64,000 nucleotides of DNA from contig NZ_CANLKW010000005.1 of assembly GCF_947491795.1 (NCBI RefSeq), positions 124,001-188,000 on the forward strand. Reading direction: 5' to 3'. The translations under genes and the position numbers were made by a program. Positions 7,717-16,294 of this stretch are shown here, in pieces. A model generated the notes under the pieces. The model was not told the origin of the DNA. It saw only the letters and a program-made list of their open reading frames with translations, and ran no database searches. Every line of letters begins with the position of its first letter. Within the stretch, counting starts at the first letter, position 1. Origin of the DNA: an uncultured Roseobacter sp. GTDB taxonomy: Bacteria > Pseudomonadota > Alphaproteobacteria > Rhodobacterales > Rhodobacteraceae.

Positions 7717-9390
7717 ATGGCAAATCTGATGGATGAGTTTGAAGCACTCTTAGAAGAAAGCTTCGAAATGGACACGCCCGAAGAAGGGTCCGTTGTCAAA
7801 GGCAAGGTCATCGCAATTGAAGCGGGCCAGGCTATTATCGACGTAGGCTACAAAATGGAAGGCCGCGTTGAACTGAAAGAATTCGCTGATCCGGGCGAAG
7901 CTCCCAAAATCGAAGTCGGCGACGAGGTAGAGGTGTTCCTCCGCCAGGTCGAAAGCTCGCGTGGCGAAGCTGTCATTTCGCGCGAAATGGCGCGCCGTGA
8001 AGAAGCATGGGACCGTCTGGAAAAAGCATATGCAGACGAAGAGCGCGTCGAAGGCGCAATCTTTGGCCGCGTCAAAGGTGGTTTCACTGTCGATCTTGGC
8101 GGTGCCGTGGCCTTCCTTCCCGGCTCTCAGGTCGATGTGCGCCCTGTGCGCGATGCGGGCCCGCTGATGGGTCTCAAGCAGCCGTTCCAGATCCTGAAAA
8201 TGGACCGTCGCCGGGGGAACATCGTTGTGTCGCGCCGTGCGATCCTTGAAGAATCCCGTGCCGAACAGCGCGCCGAGGTTATCGGCAACCTGACCGAAGG
8301 CCAGACGGTCGACGGTGTGGTCAAGAACATCACCGAATACGGTGCGTTTGTTGACCTGGGCGGTGTTGACGGCCTGCTGCACGTCACAGACATGGCATGG
8401 CGCCGGGTGAACCACCCGTCCGAGATCCTGTCGATCGGCGAGACGATCAAGGTGCAGGTCATCAAGATCAACAAAGAGACACACCGTATCAGCCTTGGCA
8501 TGAAGCAGCTGCAGGAAGATCCGTGGGATCTGGTGGCCGCGAAATACCCGCTGGAATCCACACACACAGGCCGCGTGACCAACATCACGGATTACGGTGC
8601 CTTTGTTGAGCTGGAAGCCGGTGTTGAGGGCCTTGTGCACGTCTCTGAGATGTCCTGGACCAAAAAGAACGTCCACCCGGGCAAGATCGTGTCGACCTCT
8701 CAGGAAGTCGAAGTCATGGTTCTGGAAATCGACGGTGCCAAGCGCCGCGTGTCCCTGGGCCTGAAACAGACCATGCGCAACCCATGGGAAGTGTTTGCAG
8801 AAACACACCCCGAGGGCACAGAGGTCGAAGGCGAAGTCAAAAACATCACCGAGTTCGGTCTGTTTGTTGGCCTCGACGGCGACATCGACGGTATGGTGCA
8901 CCTGAGCGACCTGAGCTGGGACGAACGTGGCGAGGAAGCCATCCAGAACTACCGCAAAGGCGACATGGTTCAGGCGGTTGTCTCTGAGGTTGACGTCGAG
9001 AAGGAGCGCATCTCGCTCTCCATCAAAGCGGTTGGCGGCGACAAGTTTGCAGAAGCGGTTGGCGGCGTGAAGCGCGGCTCCATCGTAACCGTGAACGTCA
9101 CAGCCATCGAAGATGGCGGCATCGAAGTGGAATACGAGGGCATGAAGTCCTTTATCCGCCGCTCCGATCTGTCGCGTGACCGTGCCGAGCAGCGCCCCGA
9201 GCGTTTCTCTGTCGGTGACAAGGTCGACGTCCGCATCACAAACGTGGACAGCAAAGCCCGTCGTCTGGGCGTGTCGATCAAGGCGCGCGAGATTGCAGAA
9301 GAGAAAGAGGCCGTGGAGCAGTACGGCTCCTCCGACTCCGGTGCATCGCTGGGCGATATCCTGGGTGCCGCGCTGAAGGGCGACGAATAA
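7717..9390 (+). CDS. rpsA: 30S ribosomal protein S1
   Basis: S1 brings mRNA to the small ribosomal subunit. The 557-residue protein has six S1/OB repeats, at about residues 20-90, 104-170, 190-260, 277-347, 364-434 and 451-520. The later repeats show the typical NITEYGAFVDLGGVDGLLH and ITDYGAFVELEAGVEGLVH patterns. Length is normal for the class. It starts at ATG 7717 after AGGAAAACG and ends at a strong intrinsic terminator. The codon usage looks optimised (frequent GTC, CTG, CGC and AAG), as expected for a highly expressed gene. It appears to be transcribed alone. Confidence 0.97.
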   Translation: MANLMDEFEALLEESFEMDTPEEGSVVKGKVIAIEAGQAIIDVGYKMEGRVELKEFADPGEAPKIEVGDEVEVFLRQVESSRGEAVISREMARREEAWDRLEKAYADEERVEGAIFGRVKGGFTVDLGGAVAFLPGSQVDVRPVRDAGPLMGLKQPFQILKMDRRRGNIVVSRRAILEESRAEQRAEVIGNLTEGQTVDGVVKNITEYGAFVDLGGVDGLLHVTDMAWRRVNHPSEILSIGETIKVQVIKINKETHRISLGMKQLQEDPWDLVAAKYPLESTHTGRVTNITDYGAFVELEAGVEGLVHVSEMSWTKKNVHPGKIVSTSQEVEVMVLEIDGAKRRVSLGLKQTMRNPWEVFAETHPEGTEVEGEVKNITEFGLFVGLDGDIDGMVHLSDLSWDERGEEAIQNYRKGDMVQAVVSEVDVEKERISLSIKAVGGDKFAEAVGGVKRGSIVTVNVTAIEDGGIEVEYEGMKSFIRRSDLSRDRAEQRPERFSVGDKVDVRITNVDSKARRLGVSIKAREIAEEKEAVEQYGSSDSGASLGDILGAALKGDE

Positions 9391-9418
9391 GTTCCCTCCG
9401 GGCACTTCCCGAAATCAG

Positions 9419-9448
9419 AAAGCCCTGCGTCATGCGGGGCTTTTTTTT
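9419..9448 (+). terminator. Intrinsic terminator of rpsA
   Basis: AAAGCCCTGC, a GTCAT loop and GCGGGGCTTT form a stem (one G-T pair) that runs directly into eight T residues, 28 bases after the rpsA stop. Confidence 0.93.
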
Positions 9449-9464
9449 GTGCCGGGTTGCCGGT

Positions 9465-10049
9465 TCAGGCGGGTTCGGAGCTGGTAGTGCCGACGGCTTT
9501 GGCGATCCACTCCCCCAACCCTTCTGCGGACAGGATCTTTTTAGGATGATCGGACAGAATGACATTGCGCGGCATGCCTTCAAATGTCGCGTCATCGGGG
9601 TTTTGCACAACCGTCCGCCCGCCCATGTCATAGATGACCTGTGCGCCCCGTGTGCCGTCGTTCATGGTGCCTGACAGCACCACAGCAATTGCCCTGTCTT
9701 TGTATTCGGCGGCCAGCGTCATAAAGAGCGCGTCGATAGAGGGCCGGAACCCTGAATTGCGCACGGGTTCGGACAGCCTGACGCGGCCATCGCGGAAAAA
9801 CGCATGTGTCGCGCCCGGTACGATGTAGATCTGCCCGGGCACCAGGGTCTCTGCGTCCTCCAGCCGCTTGATTTTGAGCGGGCACTGGATTTTCAGAATT
9901 TCCGTCAGTTGCGAGGCCGGTTTGCTGTGCATCGCGATGACAATCGGTGCGTTCAGATGTTCCGGCAGTGTCGTCAGCAGCGCGCGGATCGCTTTGAGAC
10001 CTCCTGCCGACGCGCCGATCGCCACGACAAATCCATCTTTGTGTTCCAT
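9465..10049 (-). CDS. Stand-alone CheB-type protein-glutamate methylesterase
   Basis: The 194-residue protein is a CheB methylesterase domain without the receiver domain that normally controls it. The catalytic triad is visible: Ser in IGASAGGLKAI (about residue 14), His in IAMHSKPAS (about 41) and Asp in SGTMNDGTRG (about 145). It should remove methyl groups from, or deamidate, chemoreceptor glutamates. The start is ATG 10047-10049, with GGAGG ten bases upstream. No cheR, receptor or kinase gene adjoins it; the nearest receptor gene is at 24.6-27.4 kb. It may serve a CheB/CheR-type stress pathway or that receptor; this is inference. Confidence 0.88.
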   Translation of the reverse strand: MEHKDGFVVAIGASAGGLKAIRALLTTLPEHLNAPIVIAMHSKPASQLTEILKIQCPLKIKRLEDAETLVPGQIYIVPGATHAFFRDGRVRLSEPVRNSGFRPSIDALFMTLAAEYKDRAIAVVLSGTMNDGTRGAQVIYDMGGRTVVQNPDDATFEGMPRNVILSDHPKKILSAEGLGEWIAKAVGTTSSEPA

Positions 10050-10402
10050 TGAAATGCGCCTCCATCCGGGGTTCTGCAACCCTAGGGAGAAGTATGCCCT
10101 GGCGCAAGGAAAGTCGTCAAAGGCGGTCGCCGGGCTCGCGGCAGGCGCGTTACGGACAGACAGCCTGCGGGCTGCAAAGGTCCCGAATCATTCACTGCCG
10201 CTGCATTGCGGCGTCACAGCCGGAGGGGCAAACAGAGGCCATCTGTCACAAGTCAAGATGAAAAACTGCGCAAATACAGGGTGTTCTGGCGGAAAAAACC
10301 GGCCGATGCCTAAATGGCTGACTTTCCGTGGCGCGTTAATTTTTCTATAGTTTGATCAACGGTCGGCAGAATGCCGTCAGAAAAATCCCGGGGGGTGATG
10401 CA
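10050..10402 (+). other. 353-base gap between cheB-like gene and ihfB
   Basis: No convincing gene. A small hairpin GGGTT-CTGC-AACCC sits at 10069-10082, just upstream of the minus-strand methylesterase gene. On the plus strand TATAGT at 10346-10351 is a good -10 box for ihfB, but the matching -35 (TTTCCG, 17 bases earlier) is poor. The stretch before it is A-rich and may help an activator or IHF itself. Confidence 0.4.
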
Positions 10403-10687
10403 ATGATACGGTCTGAGCTGATTCAAAAGATCGCGGACGAAAATCCACATCTGTACCAGCGTGACGTAGAGCGCATCGTGAACACCATCTTTGAGGAAGT
10501 GACCGGCGCGATGTCACGCGGCGACCGCGTTGAGCTGCGCGGCTTTGGCGCCTTCTCTGTCAAAAAGCGTGACGCGCGTGTCGGGCGCAACCCGCGCACG
10601 GGGGCCACTGTCCATGTCGAGGAAAAACATGTGCCGTTTTTCAAAACCGGTAAACTGCTGCGTGATCGTCTGAACGGGAAAGCCTGA
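10403..10687 (+). CDS. ihfB: Integration host factor subunit beta
   Basis: IHF-beta pairs with IHF-alpha to bend DNA sharply at specific sites. The 94-residue product has normal length, the dimerising helices at the N-terminus (MIRSELIQKIADENPHL) and the DNA-binding arm with GRNPRTG, whose proline intercalates in the minor groove. The start is ATG 10403 after GGGGGTGATGCA; a longer in-frame reading from 10352 adds a tail unlike the family. The stop overlaps the next start by one base (TGATG), so lapA is translated from the same mRNA. Confidence 0.95.
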   Translation: MIRSELIQKIADENPHLYQRDVERIVNTIFEEVTGAMSRGDRVELRGFGAFSVKKRDARVGRNPRTGATVHVEEKHVPFFKTGKLLRDRLNGKA

Positions 10688-11037
10688 TGCGTTATATCCG
10701 CTATGCCTGCATTGCTGTTTTCGGCGCGGCGCTGATTGCCGTCGCCATTGCAAACCGTGGCATGGTTTCACTGCAACTGATCCCGGCCGAAGTGGCGGGC
10801 TGGTTTGCGGTGAACCCACAGATCGAGCTGCCGCTCTTTCTCGTGATCTTTGGCGGGATCGTTGTTGGCCTGCTGGTCGGCTTTGTGTGGGAGTGGATCC
10901 GCGAGCATACCCAGCGCGCAGAGGCCGCGCGTCAGGCGCGGGAACTGCGCCGGCTGCAGCGCGAGGTCAGCAAGCTCAGGAGCGAAAAGCACGAGGGCAA
11001 GGACGAGGTGCTGGCGCTGCTGGAACAGACCGGCTGA
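10687..11037 (+). CDS. LapA-domain (DUF1049) membrane protein
   Basis: The 116-residue protein has two membrane helices (about residues 8-28 and 47-70) and a basic, coiled-coil-like cytosolic tail (about 72-105). This is the DUF1049/LapA layout, related to gamma-proteobacterial LapA, which helps lipopolysaccharide assembly. ihfB followed by lapA is a common proteobacterial arrangement, and here the start overlaps the ihfB stop. A role in envelope assembly is inference from the family. Confidence 0.85.
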   Translation: MRYIRYACIAVFGAALIAVAIANRGMVSLQLIPAEVAGWFAVNPQIELPLFLVIFGGIVVGLLVGFVWEWIREHTQRAEAARQARELRRLQREVSKLRSEKHEGKDEVLALLEQTG

Positions 11038-11090
11038 TTGCGCGGCCTATTCCGGTTGCAGGTGACCGGGCACTGTGATCAACACATCAG

Positions 11091-11750
11091 ATGATGTCAG
11101 AAACTGCCGTAAAAATCTGTGGCCTGTCCCGGCCCGAACATGTCGAGGCCGCCGCCCGGTCAGGGGCTGCATATTGCGGCTTTGTGTTTTTTCCGAAATC
11201 CCCCAGACATGTTGAAATCGGACCCGCCCGTGATCTGGCGACGCTGGCGCCTGCGGGCCTGGCCAAGGTTGCGCTGGTCGTAGATGCGGACAACAGCTTT
11301 CTGGACACCCTGACAGAGAACGTGCCGCTGGACATGCTCCAGCTGCATGGGCGCGAGACACCGGCGCGGGTGGCCGAGATCAGGGCGCGCTATGGATTGC
11401 CCGTTATGAAAGCCATCGGCATTGCCAAAAGCGCGGATCTGGTAGCCATCGATACCTATTCGGCTGTGGCAGATCAGTTGCTGATCGATGCGCGGCCCCC
11501 GGAGGATGCAGAACTGCCGGGGGGAAATGGTCTGGCCTTTGACTGGCGGCTGCTGGCGGATCGTAAATACTGGATCCGGCCCTGGATGCTGGCGGGCGGG
11601 CTGACCCCGGACAATGTCGCAGAGGCCATGCGTCTGACCGGTGCGCGTCAGGTCGATGTGTCATCAGGCGTGGAGCGTGCACCGGGCGAAAAAGACGCAG
11701 AGCTGATCAGAAAATTTGTGTCGGCGGCACAAAAAGTGCCGGCCCCGTAA
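11091..11750 (+). CDS. trpF: Phosphoribosylanthranilate isomerase
   Basis: TrpF converts phosphoribosyl-anthranilate to CdRP in tryptophan synthesis. The TIM-barrel protein (219 residues, or 218 from the ATG at 11094) shows KICGLSRPEHVEAA at the N-terminus with the catalytic Cys, VDADNSFLD, LLIDARPP, MLAGGLTPDNV and DVSSGVERAPGEKD at the C-terminal phosphate site. It lies shortly before trpB, with one small gene between. trpA is about 9 kb away on the other strand, so the pathway is split, as is common in this order. Confidence 0.95.
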   Translation: MMSETAVKICGLSRPEHVEAAARSGAAYCGFVFFPKSPRHVEIGPARDLATLAPAGLAKVALVVDADNSFLDTLTENVPLDMLQLHGRETPARVAEIRARYGLPVMKAIGIAKSADLVAIDTYSAVADQLLIDARPPEDAELPGGNGLAFDWRLLADRKYWIRPWMLAGGLTPDNVAEAMRLTGARQVDVSSGVERAPGEKDAELIRKFVSAAQKVPAP

Positions 11751-11842
11751 TCCAGTTCACATACCGGCCACCCTCTGGCGGTTAGAACCAAAGTACAGAC
11801 AGAGTTCTGTGATTTGTGTTCAGCCAGTTAGGGAGCGGTACG

Positions 11843-12022
11843 ATGACTTTCAGAACAACCATAGCAGTTGCGGCTATTCTGGTGGCCGGTCTTGGCTTTG
11901 TGACGGGGCTGCTGTCCGATCAGGGGCCGGACGCGGAATCCGCCGCCGGGCAGAGCATTATCCTGCAGTTTGCGGACCGTGCCGAAAACGCAGGCAAAGC
12001 TGCAGAGCCCGTCGCCGAGTAA
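11843..12022 (+). CDS. Small membrane-anchored or exported peptide
   Basis: A 59-residue frame starts at ATG 11843 with AGGGAG nine bases upstream. Residues 3-25 form a single hydrophobic helix (TFRTTIAVAAILVAGLGFVTG); the rest is acidic and alanine-rich. It lies between trpF and trpB in the same direction and may be cotranscribed. I do not recognise the family. The ribosome binding site and the membrane helix argue that it is real, but no homology can be tested here. Confidence 0.5.
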   Translation: MTFRTTIAVAAILVAGLGFVTGLLSDQGPDAESAAGQSIILQFADRAENAGKAAEPVAE

Positions 12023-12162
12023 GGCGCAGCTGGCACCCGCAGCCCCGGCGCCTGTCCCCGCCGGGACGCGCGGAAACGCCGCCCCCCGGACCCGGCAAAA
12101 CGCCTTGTTTCCTGTGCCCGCGCACGGTAGGCAGAACGCCAGAAATCGGGAGCAGGTGCGCC

Positions 12163-13395
12163 ATGGCGAATGATCTTTTCAACTCTTTTATGACCGGTCC
12201 GGACGAGCAGGGCCGCTTTGGGGATTTTGGTGGACGGTTTGTCTCTGAGACGCTGATGCCGCTGATCCTGGAGCTGGAAGAGCAGTATGAAAGAGCCAAG
12301 ACGGACGACAGTTTCTGGGCAGAGATGAATGACCTCTGGACGCACTATGTCGGGCGTCCCAGCCCGCTCTATTTTGCCGAGCGGCTGACGGAAAAGCTTG
12401 GTGGTGCAAAGGTTTATATGAAGCGCGATGAGCTCAACCACACCGGCGCGCACAAGATCAACAACGTACTGGGCCAGATCATTCTGGCCCGCCGCATGGG
12501 CAAGACCCGCATCATCGCGGAAACCGGTGCGGGCCAGCACGGTGTGGCCACGGCTACGGTTTGCGCCAAATTCGGGCTGAAATGCATTGTTTACATGGGC
12601 GCGCATGACGTTGAGCGCCAGGCGCCCAATGTGTTCCGCATGCGCCTGCTGGGGGCGGAGGTTGTTCCCGTGACCTCGGGGCGTGGGACGCTCAAGGACG
12701 CGATGAATGACGCGCTGCGCGACTGGGTGACCAATGTGCGTGATACGTTTTACTGCATCGGCACGGTGGCGGGCCCGCATCCCTATCCGGCGATGGTGCG
12801 CGATTTTCAGGCGATCATCGGCAAGGAAGTGCGCGAGCAGATGACCGCTGCAGAGGGGCGTTTCCCGGACACGGTGATTGCGGCCATTGGCGGCGGCTCC
12901 AACGCGATGGGGCTTTTCTATCCCTTCCTTGATGACAAGGAGGTCGGCATTATCGGTGTCGAGGCCGGTGGCAAGGGCGTGAACGAAAAAATGGAGCATT
13001 GTGCGTCGCTTACAGGTGGGCGTCCGGGCGTGCTGCATGGCAATCGCACCTATCTGCTCCAGGATGACGATGGTCAGATCCTCGAAGGGTTCTCGATCTC
13101 GGCGGGGCTGGATTATCCGGGCATCGGGCCGGAACACGCCTGGCTGCACGAGATCGGCCGGGCGCAGTATGTGGCGATCACCGACCGCGAGGCGCTGGAG
13201 GCGTTCCAGCTGTGCTGTGAGCTGGAAGGGATCATCCCGGCGCTGGAGCCGAGCCATGCCCTGGCCCATGTCATGAAGATCGCGCCGGACCTGCCCAAAG
13301 ACCACATCATCTGCATGAACATGTGCGGGCGGGGCGACAAAGACATCTTTACCGTGGCCAAAGCGCTGGGGTTTGAGATGGGTGAATTTGCCTGA
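12163..13395 (+). CDS. trpB: Tryptophan synthase beta chain
   Basis: TrpB condenses indole with serine using PLP. The 410-residue product has the expected length. The PLP lysine sits in NHTGAHKINN (near residue 97), the phosphate-binding loop is GGGSNAMG, and ETGAGQHGVATA and GRGDKD are present. The start is ATG 12163; the frame is open further upstream, but that part does not resemble the family. It follows trpF and a small peptide gene. The partner trpA lies separately at 22.1-22.9 kb. Confidence 0.97.
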   Translation: MANDLFNSFMTGPDEQGRFGDFGGRFVSETLMPLILELEEQYERAKTDDSFWAEMNDLWTHYVGRPSPLYFAERLTEKLGGAKVYMKRDELNHTGAHKINNVLGQIILARRMGKTRIIAETGAGQHGVATATVCAKFGLKCIVYMGAHDVERQAPNVFRMRLLGAEVVPVTSGRGTLKDAMNDALRDWVTNVRDTFYCIGTVAGPHPYPAMVRDFQAIIGKEVREQMTAAEGRFPDTVIAAIGGGSNAMGLFYPFLDDKEVGIIGVEAGGKGVNEKMEHCASLTGGRPGVLHGNRTYLLQDDDGQILEGFSISAGLDYPGIGPEHAWLHEIGRAQYVAITDREALEAFQLCCELEGIIPALEPSHALAHVMKIAPDLPKDHIICMNMCGRGDKDIFTVAKALGFEMGEFA

Positions 13396-13451
13396 ACCGG
13401 ATCATGGTGCGCCCATCTGAACGATTCGTCTGAGCGACCTTGCCTGGCCTG

Positions 13452-13474
13452 CGCCGGGAGAGGTTAACCCGGCG
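13452..13474 (+). other. Hairpin downstream of trpB
   Basis: CGCCGGG (13452-13458) and CCCGGCG (13468-13474) form a 7-bp G+C stem about 55 bases after the trpB stop. There is no T-run, so termination would have to rely on Rho or on a different mechanism. Confidence 0.35.
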
Positions 13475-13555
13475 TGCGCCGGGCCCGTGTCGGTCTTTGG
13501 GGCCCCGGGGCGGAATGTGGCCCCCGCAGCCCTTGAAAATATGGAAAATCCGCTG

Positions 13556-13599
13556 TCGGTATCGCGTCGGTAAAACGTCGGTATTACGTCGGTTCGCAG
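13556..13599. repeat. Four tandem 11-bp direct repeats
   Basis: The pentamer TCGGT begins at 13556, 13567, 13578 and 13589, exactly 11 bases apart, and the three bases after it vary before a shared (G/A)CG. One helical turn separates the copies, so a protein could contact all on one face. It sits in the 295-base gap between convergent trpB and the DUF2237 gene. No other copy was noticed in the window. Confidence 0.75.
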
Positions 13600-13690
13600 C
13601 GTACGGTCCGGGCCGTTTGCCCGGTTTAATGCGGCGTGCGCGGTGTAAAGGTTGACGATGTCTGAACGGCGGGGCGCTGCACGGGCCGGG

Positions 13691-14065
13691 CTATTCTGAC
13701 AGGGCGTGTGCAGTCAGAACCGACAGCGGCACCACTTCGAGCGCGCGCTGGTGGGTCGCGGTGAGGTTGACGGCAGGGGCGCAGCCCTCGTCATAGGCCT
13801 GCATGAACCGGCCCGCACACAGACACCAGGGATCGCCCGGTTTCAGACCGGTAAAGCCAAATTCGGGGCGCGGGGTGCTGAGATCGTTGCCGACGTATTT
13901 GGAGAAGGCGAGGAATTCTGCCGTCATGACGGCGCAGACCGTGTGACTGCCCTGGTCCGCGGCACAGGTGTTGCAGCTGCCATCGCGGAAAAACCCGGTC
14001 AGCGGGTCGGTGCCACAGACGGTCAGGTCCGTGCCCAGTACGTTGATGCTCTCATCTGGCTCCAT
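13691..14065 (-). CDS. DUF2237 family protein
   Basis: The 124-residue protein follows the DUF2237 pattern closely: NVLGTDLTVCGTDPLTGFFRDG at the start, then a cysteine-containing SCNTCAADQGSHTVCAVMT and the RPEFGFTGLKPGDPWCLCAGRF motif, ending in ATHQRALEVVPL. Five or more conserved cysteines suggest metal or redox chemistry, but the family's function is not known to me. It starts at ATG 14065 with an AGGAGGA-like site, ten bases after the stop of the serine hydrolase, so the two are likely cotranscribed. Confidence 0.85.
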   Translation of the reverse strand: MEPDESINVLGTDLTVCGTDPLTGFFRDGSCNTCAADQGSHTVCAVMTAEFLAFSKYVGNDLSTPRPEFGFTGLKPGDPWCLCAGRFMQAYDEGCAPAVNLTATHQRALEVVPLSVLTAHALSE

Positions 14066-14075
14066 CGGGTCCTCC

Positions 14076-15239
14076 TCAGCGGGTGTCGGCGATTGCGCGA
14101 AAGAGCTCCAGGTTTTCGCGCTGGACGGCGCGGTCCTGAAACGGCGGATCGGCGGCTGTCAGCACGATAACCACCCCCGCTGGTTCATTGATGTAGAGGT
14201 ATTGTCCGTAAACGCCACGTCCCATGTATTCGCGCGGGCGCGCATCGCGGGGCATCCACCACTGATAGCCATAGCCCATCTGGTCGGGATCGGTGGGGGC
14301 GGTGGCGGTTGTGGCGGTCACAATCCAGTCGGCAGGCACGATCTGCCGGCCCTGCCACTCACCCTGTTGCAGGTACATCTGGCCAAAGCGCGCATAGTCC
14401 CGCGTGGTCATGTTGATCCCGCCCAGAGCAAAGGCGACAGAGGTGCCATCGGTCAGGTAGTAGGGCGCGCGTTCGAGCCGGAGAGGCCGGACAATTTTTT
14501 CGGACATCAGATCGGGAAGCGAGCGCCCGGAGGCTGCGCGCAGCACCATGCCCAGCACATGGGTGTCGATGGAGGTGTATTTCCAGTCGCTGCCGGGCGG
14601 GGCAAAACGGTCCTGCAGACCGGCGGCAAAGCTGTCCATCTCGCCCCCCAGCGCCAGGATGCGGCCCATGCGGTTGATGTCGGAGTTCCTGTCCTTATAG
14701 TCCTCGTCAAAGGTGACGCCGGTGGCCATGTGCAGGACGTTCCGCACGGTGGCCCCGTCATAGGCCCCCCCTTTGAGCAGGGGCACCCAGTCTGTGACCT
14801 GCGCGTCGAGATCGGGCAGGGTGCCGTCGTGGTGCAGGATGCCGGTCAGGGCCGAGAGAAAGCTTTTGGACAGTGACCAGCCGATGCGCAGATCATTGGG
14901 GCCTGTGCCCAGATAATACTCCTCAAAAACCACAGCGCCGTCGCGCAGCACGAGCAGGGAGGTTACATGGCGGTCGCGCACAAAGCTGTCCAGGGTGGCG
15001 GGCATGGTGGCGGGCGTGCCCCGGGGCAGATCAGAAGGCGGCGCGTCGCCTTTCGGCACGGGCACATGCAGAAAGGCTGCATCCATGTTGGAGAAGTTCT
15101 GCACGATGCGGTCCGGGGCAAAGAGGGAATTGACGGCCATCAGCCGTTTGATCTCTTCGCGTTTCCACAGGCCTGTGGCGATGAGCGCCAGACAGAGCAC
15201 CAGCAGGATACGACCCAGCCATTTTCCTATTCTGCGCAT
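14076..15239 (-). CDS. Membrane-anchored serine hydrolase, class C beta-lactamase fold
   Basis: The 387-residue protein begins with one membrane anchor (about residues 8-25) and continues as a beta-lactamase/penicillin-binding-like hydrolase. The nucleophile motif SLSKS (SxxK) lies near residue 142 and a YTS (Tyr-x-Ser/Asn type) motif near 222. The family includes esterases and peptidases acting in the periplasm, and the substrate cannot be inferred. It lies upstream of the DUF2237 gene in the same direction and 17 bases downstream of the DUF2332 gene. Confidence 0.85.
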   Translation of the reverse strand: MRRIGKWLGRILLVLCLALIATGLWKREEIKRLMAVNSLFAPDRIVQNFSNMDAAFLHVPVPKGDAPPSDLPRGTPATMPATLDSFVRDRHVTSLLVLRDGAVVFEEYYLGTGPNDLRIGWSLSKSFLSALTGILHHDGTLPDLDAQVTDWVPLLKGGAYDGATVRNVLHMATGVTFDEDYKDRNSDINRMGRILALGGEMDSFAAGLQDRFAPPGSDWKYTSIDTHVLGMVLRAASGRSLPDLMSEKIVRPLRLERAPYYLTDGTSVAFALGGINMTTRDYARFGQMYLQQGEWQGRQIVPADWIVTATTATAPTDPDQMGYGYQWWMPRDARPREYMGRGVYGQYLYINEPAGVVIVLTAADPPFQDRAVQRENLELFRAIADTR

Positions 15240-15256
15240 AGTGGTGCCGTTCCTTA

Positions 15257-16294
15257 TTAAGGGTGTTGCCAGCGGATCCAGCGGCCGTGGAAATCCGCCC
15301 GGCCCAGAAAGACTGTTTGATCGCCGGGCCAGAGGCGCAGGGTCAGTGCGGCACCGATGGCCCCTTTGGTGTCGCCGTCGCTTTCCATCGAGAGCCAGGC
15401 GAGCGGGCGTTCGGGTGTGGCCCGGGCCCCTGCGGTTTCGATCAGGGCCTGGCCGCGTTTTTGAGCAGGCTGCGGGAAATACTGCCAGGCGACCGTGTGC
15501 TGGACGAGGTGCAGATGACCGGTGGGGGCCGTATCCAGCCGCGTTGCCAGCCAGTCGATGGCATCGGCGCGGTCGATGGGCGCGTCCATCACCGAGGCCG
15601 CCGCCCGTGTCAGGGCCAGGCGGTCGGGCTGGTCGGGCCAGAGATAGGCCGTCAGACGCAGCAGATCCGCATCGCTGCGCGGATCAAGCGGGTTGAGATC
15701 GACACCCGCGCGGGACGCGATGCGGGGCCGGTGCTGCGGTGGCAGCGGGCCGTCCCAGTCGGGTGTCAGGGTGAGGACGGGGGCATCCGGGCCGGTGGTG
15801 TGGCCCGGCAGTGCGAGTGCGTAGTGGTCCCACATCAGGTTCAGACCACCGCTGGCGCCCGGTTCTGACAGGTGCACGGGCAGGTCGGCGTGCTGTGCGG
15901 CAACGGCGGCACCGGCAATCAGGGCAGCAGAGCGGCGTACCTCGTTGGTCTGGGGCGGGCTGTCTGTCCAGTCGAGCAGAAAGGCCTCGTGGGTGTGCAG
16001 CGCCTGCAGCACAGCCGCACGCAGCCTGTCGTCGCCGCACTGGTGCGGGGGGTAGACCGCCGCCAGCTCCGGTGCCTGGCCGGTGAGCACCAGCGCATGC
16101 AGACCGCCCGCCGTGCGCAGGGGCAGGGAGTGGCCGGCGGGGCCGATGTCACCGGTGAAGGTGTCAAATTTGCGCGCCAGAGCGGTGTCTGTGGGCCAGG
16201 CCTGTGCGAGCAGGTTCAGCAGGCGGCCCATAAAGGGCGAGCCGAGCCGTTCGCAGCTGATAGCCTGATGGGCGAAAGCCTCCTGCAGGCTCAC
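15257..16294 (-). CDS. DUF2332 family protein
   Basis: The 345-residue product matches the DUF2332 pattern: CERLGSPFMGRLLNLLA near the start, HALVLTGQAPELAAVYPP, then SEPGASGGLNLMWDHY (a glycine-rich methyltransferase-like stretch) and a C-terminal region ending ADFHGRWIRW. The biochemical role of the family is unknown to me. It begins at GTG 16294, overlapping the pth stop by four bases (GTGA), so translation is coupled to pth. Confidence 0.85.
   Translation of the reverse strand: MSLQEAFAHQAISCERLGSPFMGRLLNLLAQAWPTDTALARKFDTFTGDIGPAGHSLPLRTAGGLHALVLTGQAPELAAVYPPHQCGDDRLRAAVLQALHTHEAFLLDWTDSPPQTNEVRRSAALIAGAAVAAQHADLPVHLSEPGASGGLNLMWDHYALALPGHTTGPDAPVLTLTPDWDGPLPPQHRPRIASRAGVDLNPLDPRSDADLLRLTAYLWPDQPDRLALTRAAASVMDAPIDRADAIDWLATRLDTAPTGHLHLVQHTVAWQYFPQPAQKRGQALIETAGARATPERPLAWLSMESDGDTKGAIGAALTLRLWPGDQTVFLGRADFHGRWIRWQHP

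Noticed and set aside
7750..9405. Open frame of about 550 codons antisense to rpsA, and similar long antisense frames opposite metK (1426-3132), trpB (11920-13305) and thrS (40807-42498)
   Set aside because: They mirror strongly biased codon use of the highly expressed sense genes, show no family motifs or ribosome binding sites and cover the real genes completely.
13556..13599. CRISPR array
   Set aside because: Repeats are only 5-8 bases with 11-base period and no unique spacers of 25-40 bases; no cas genes are near.
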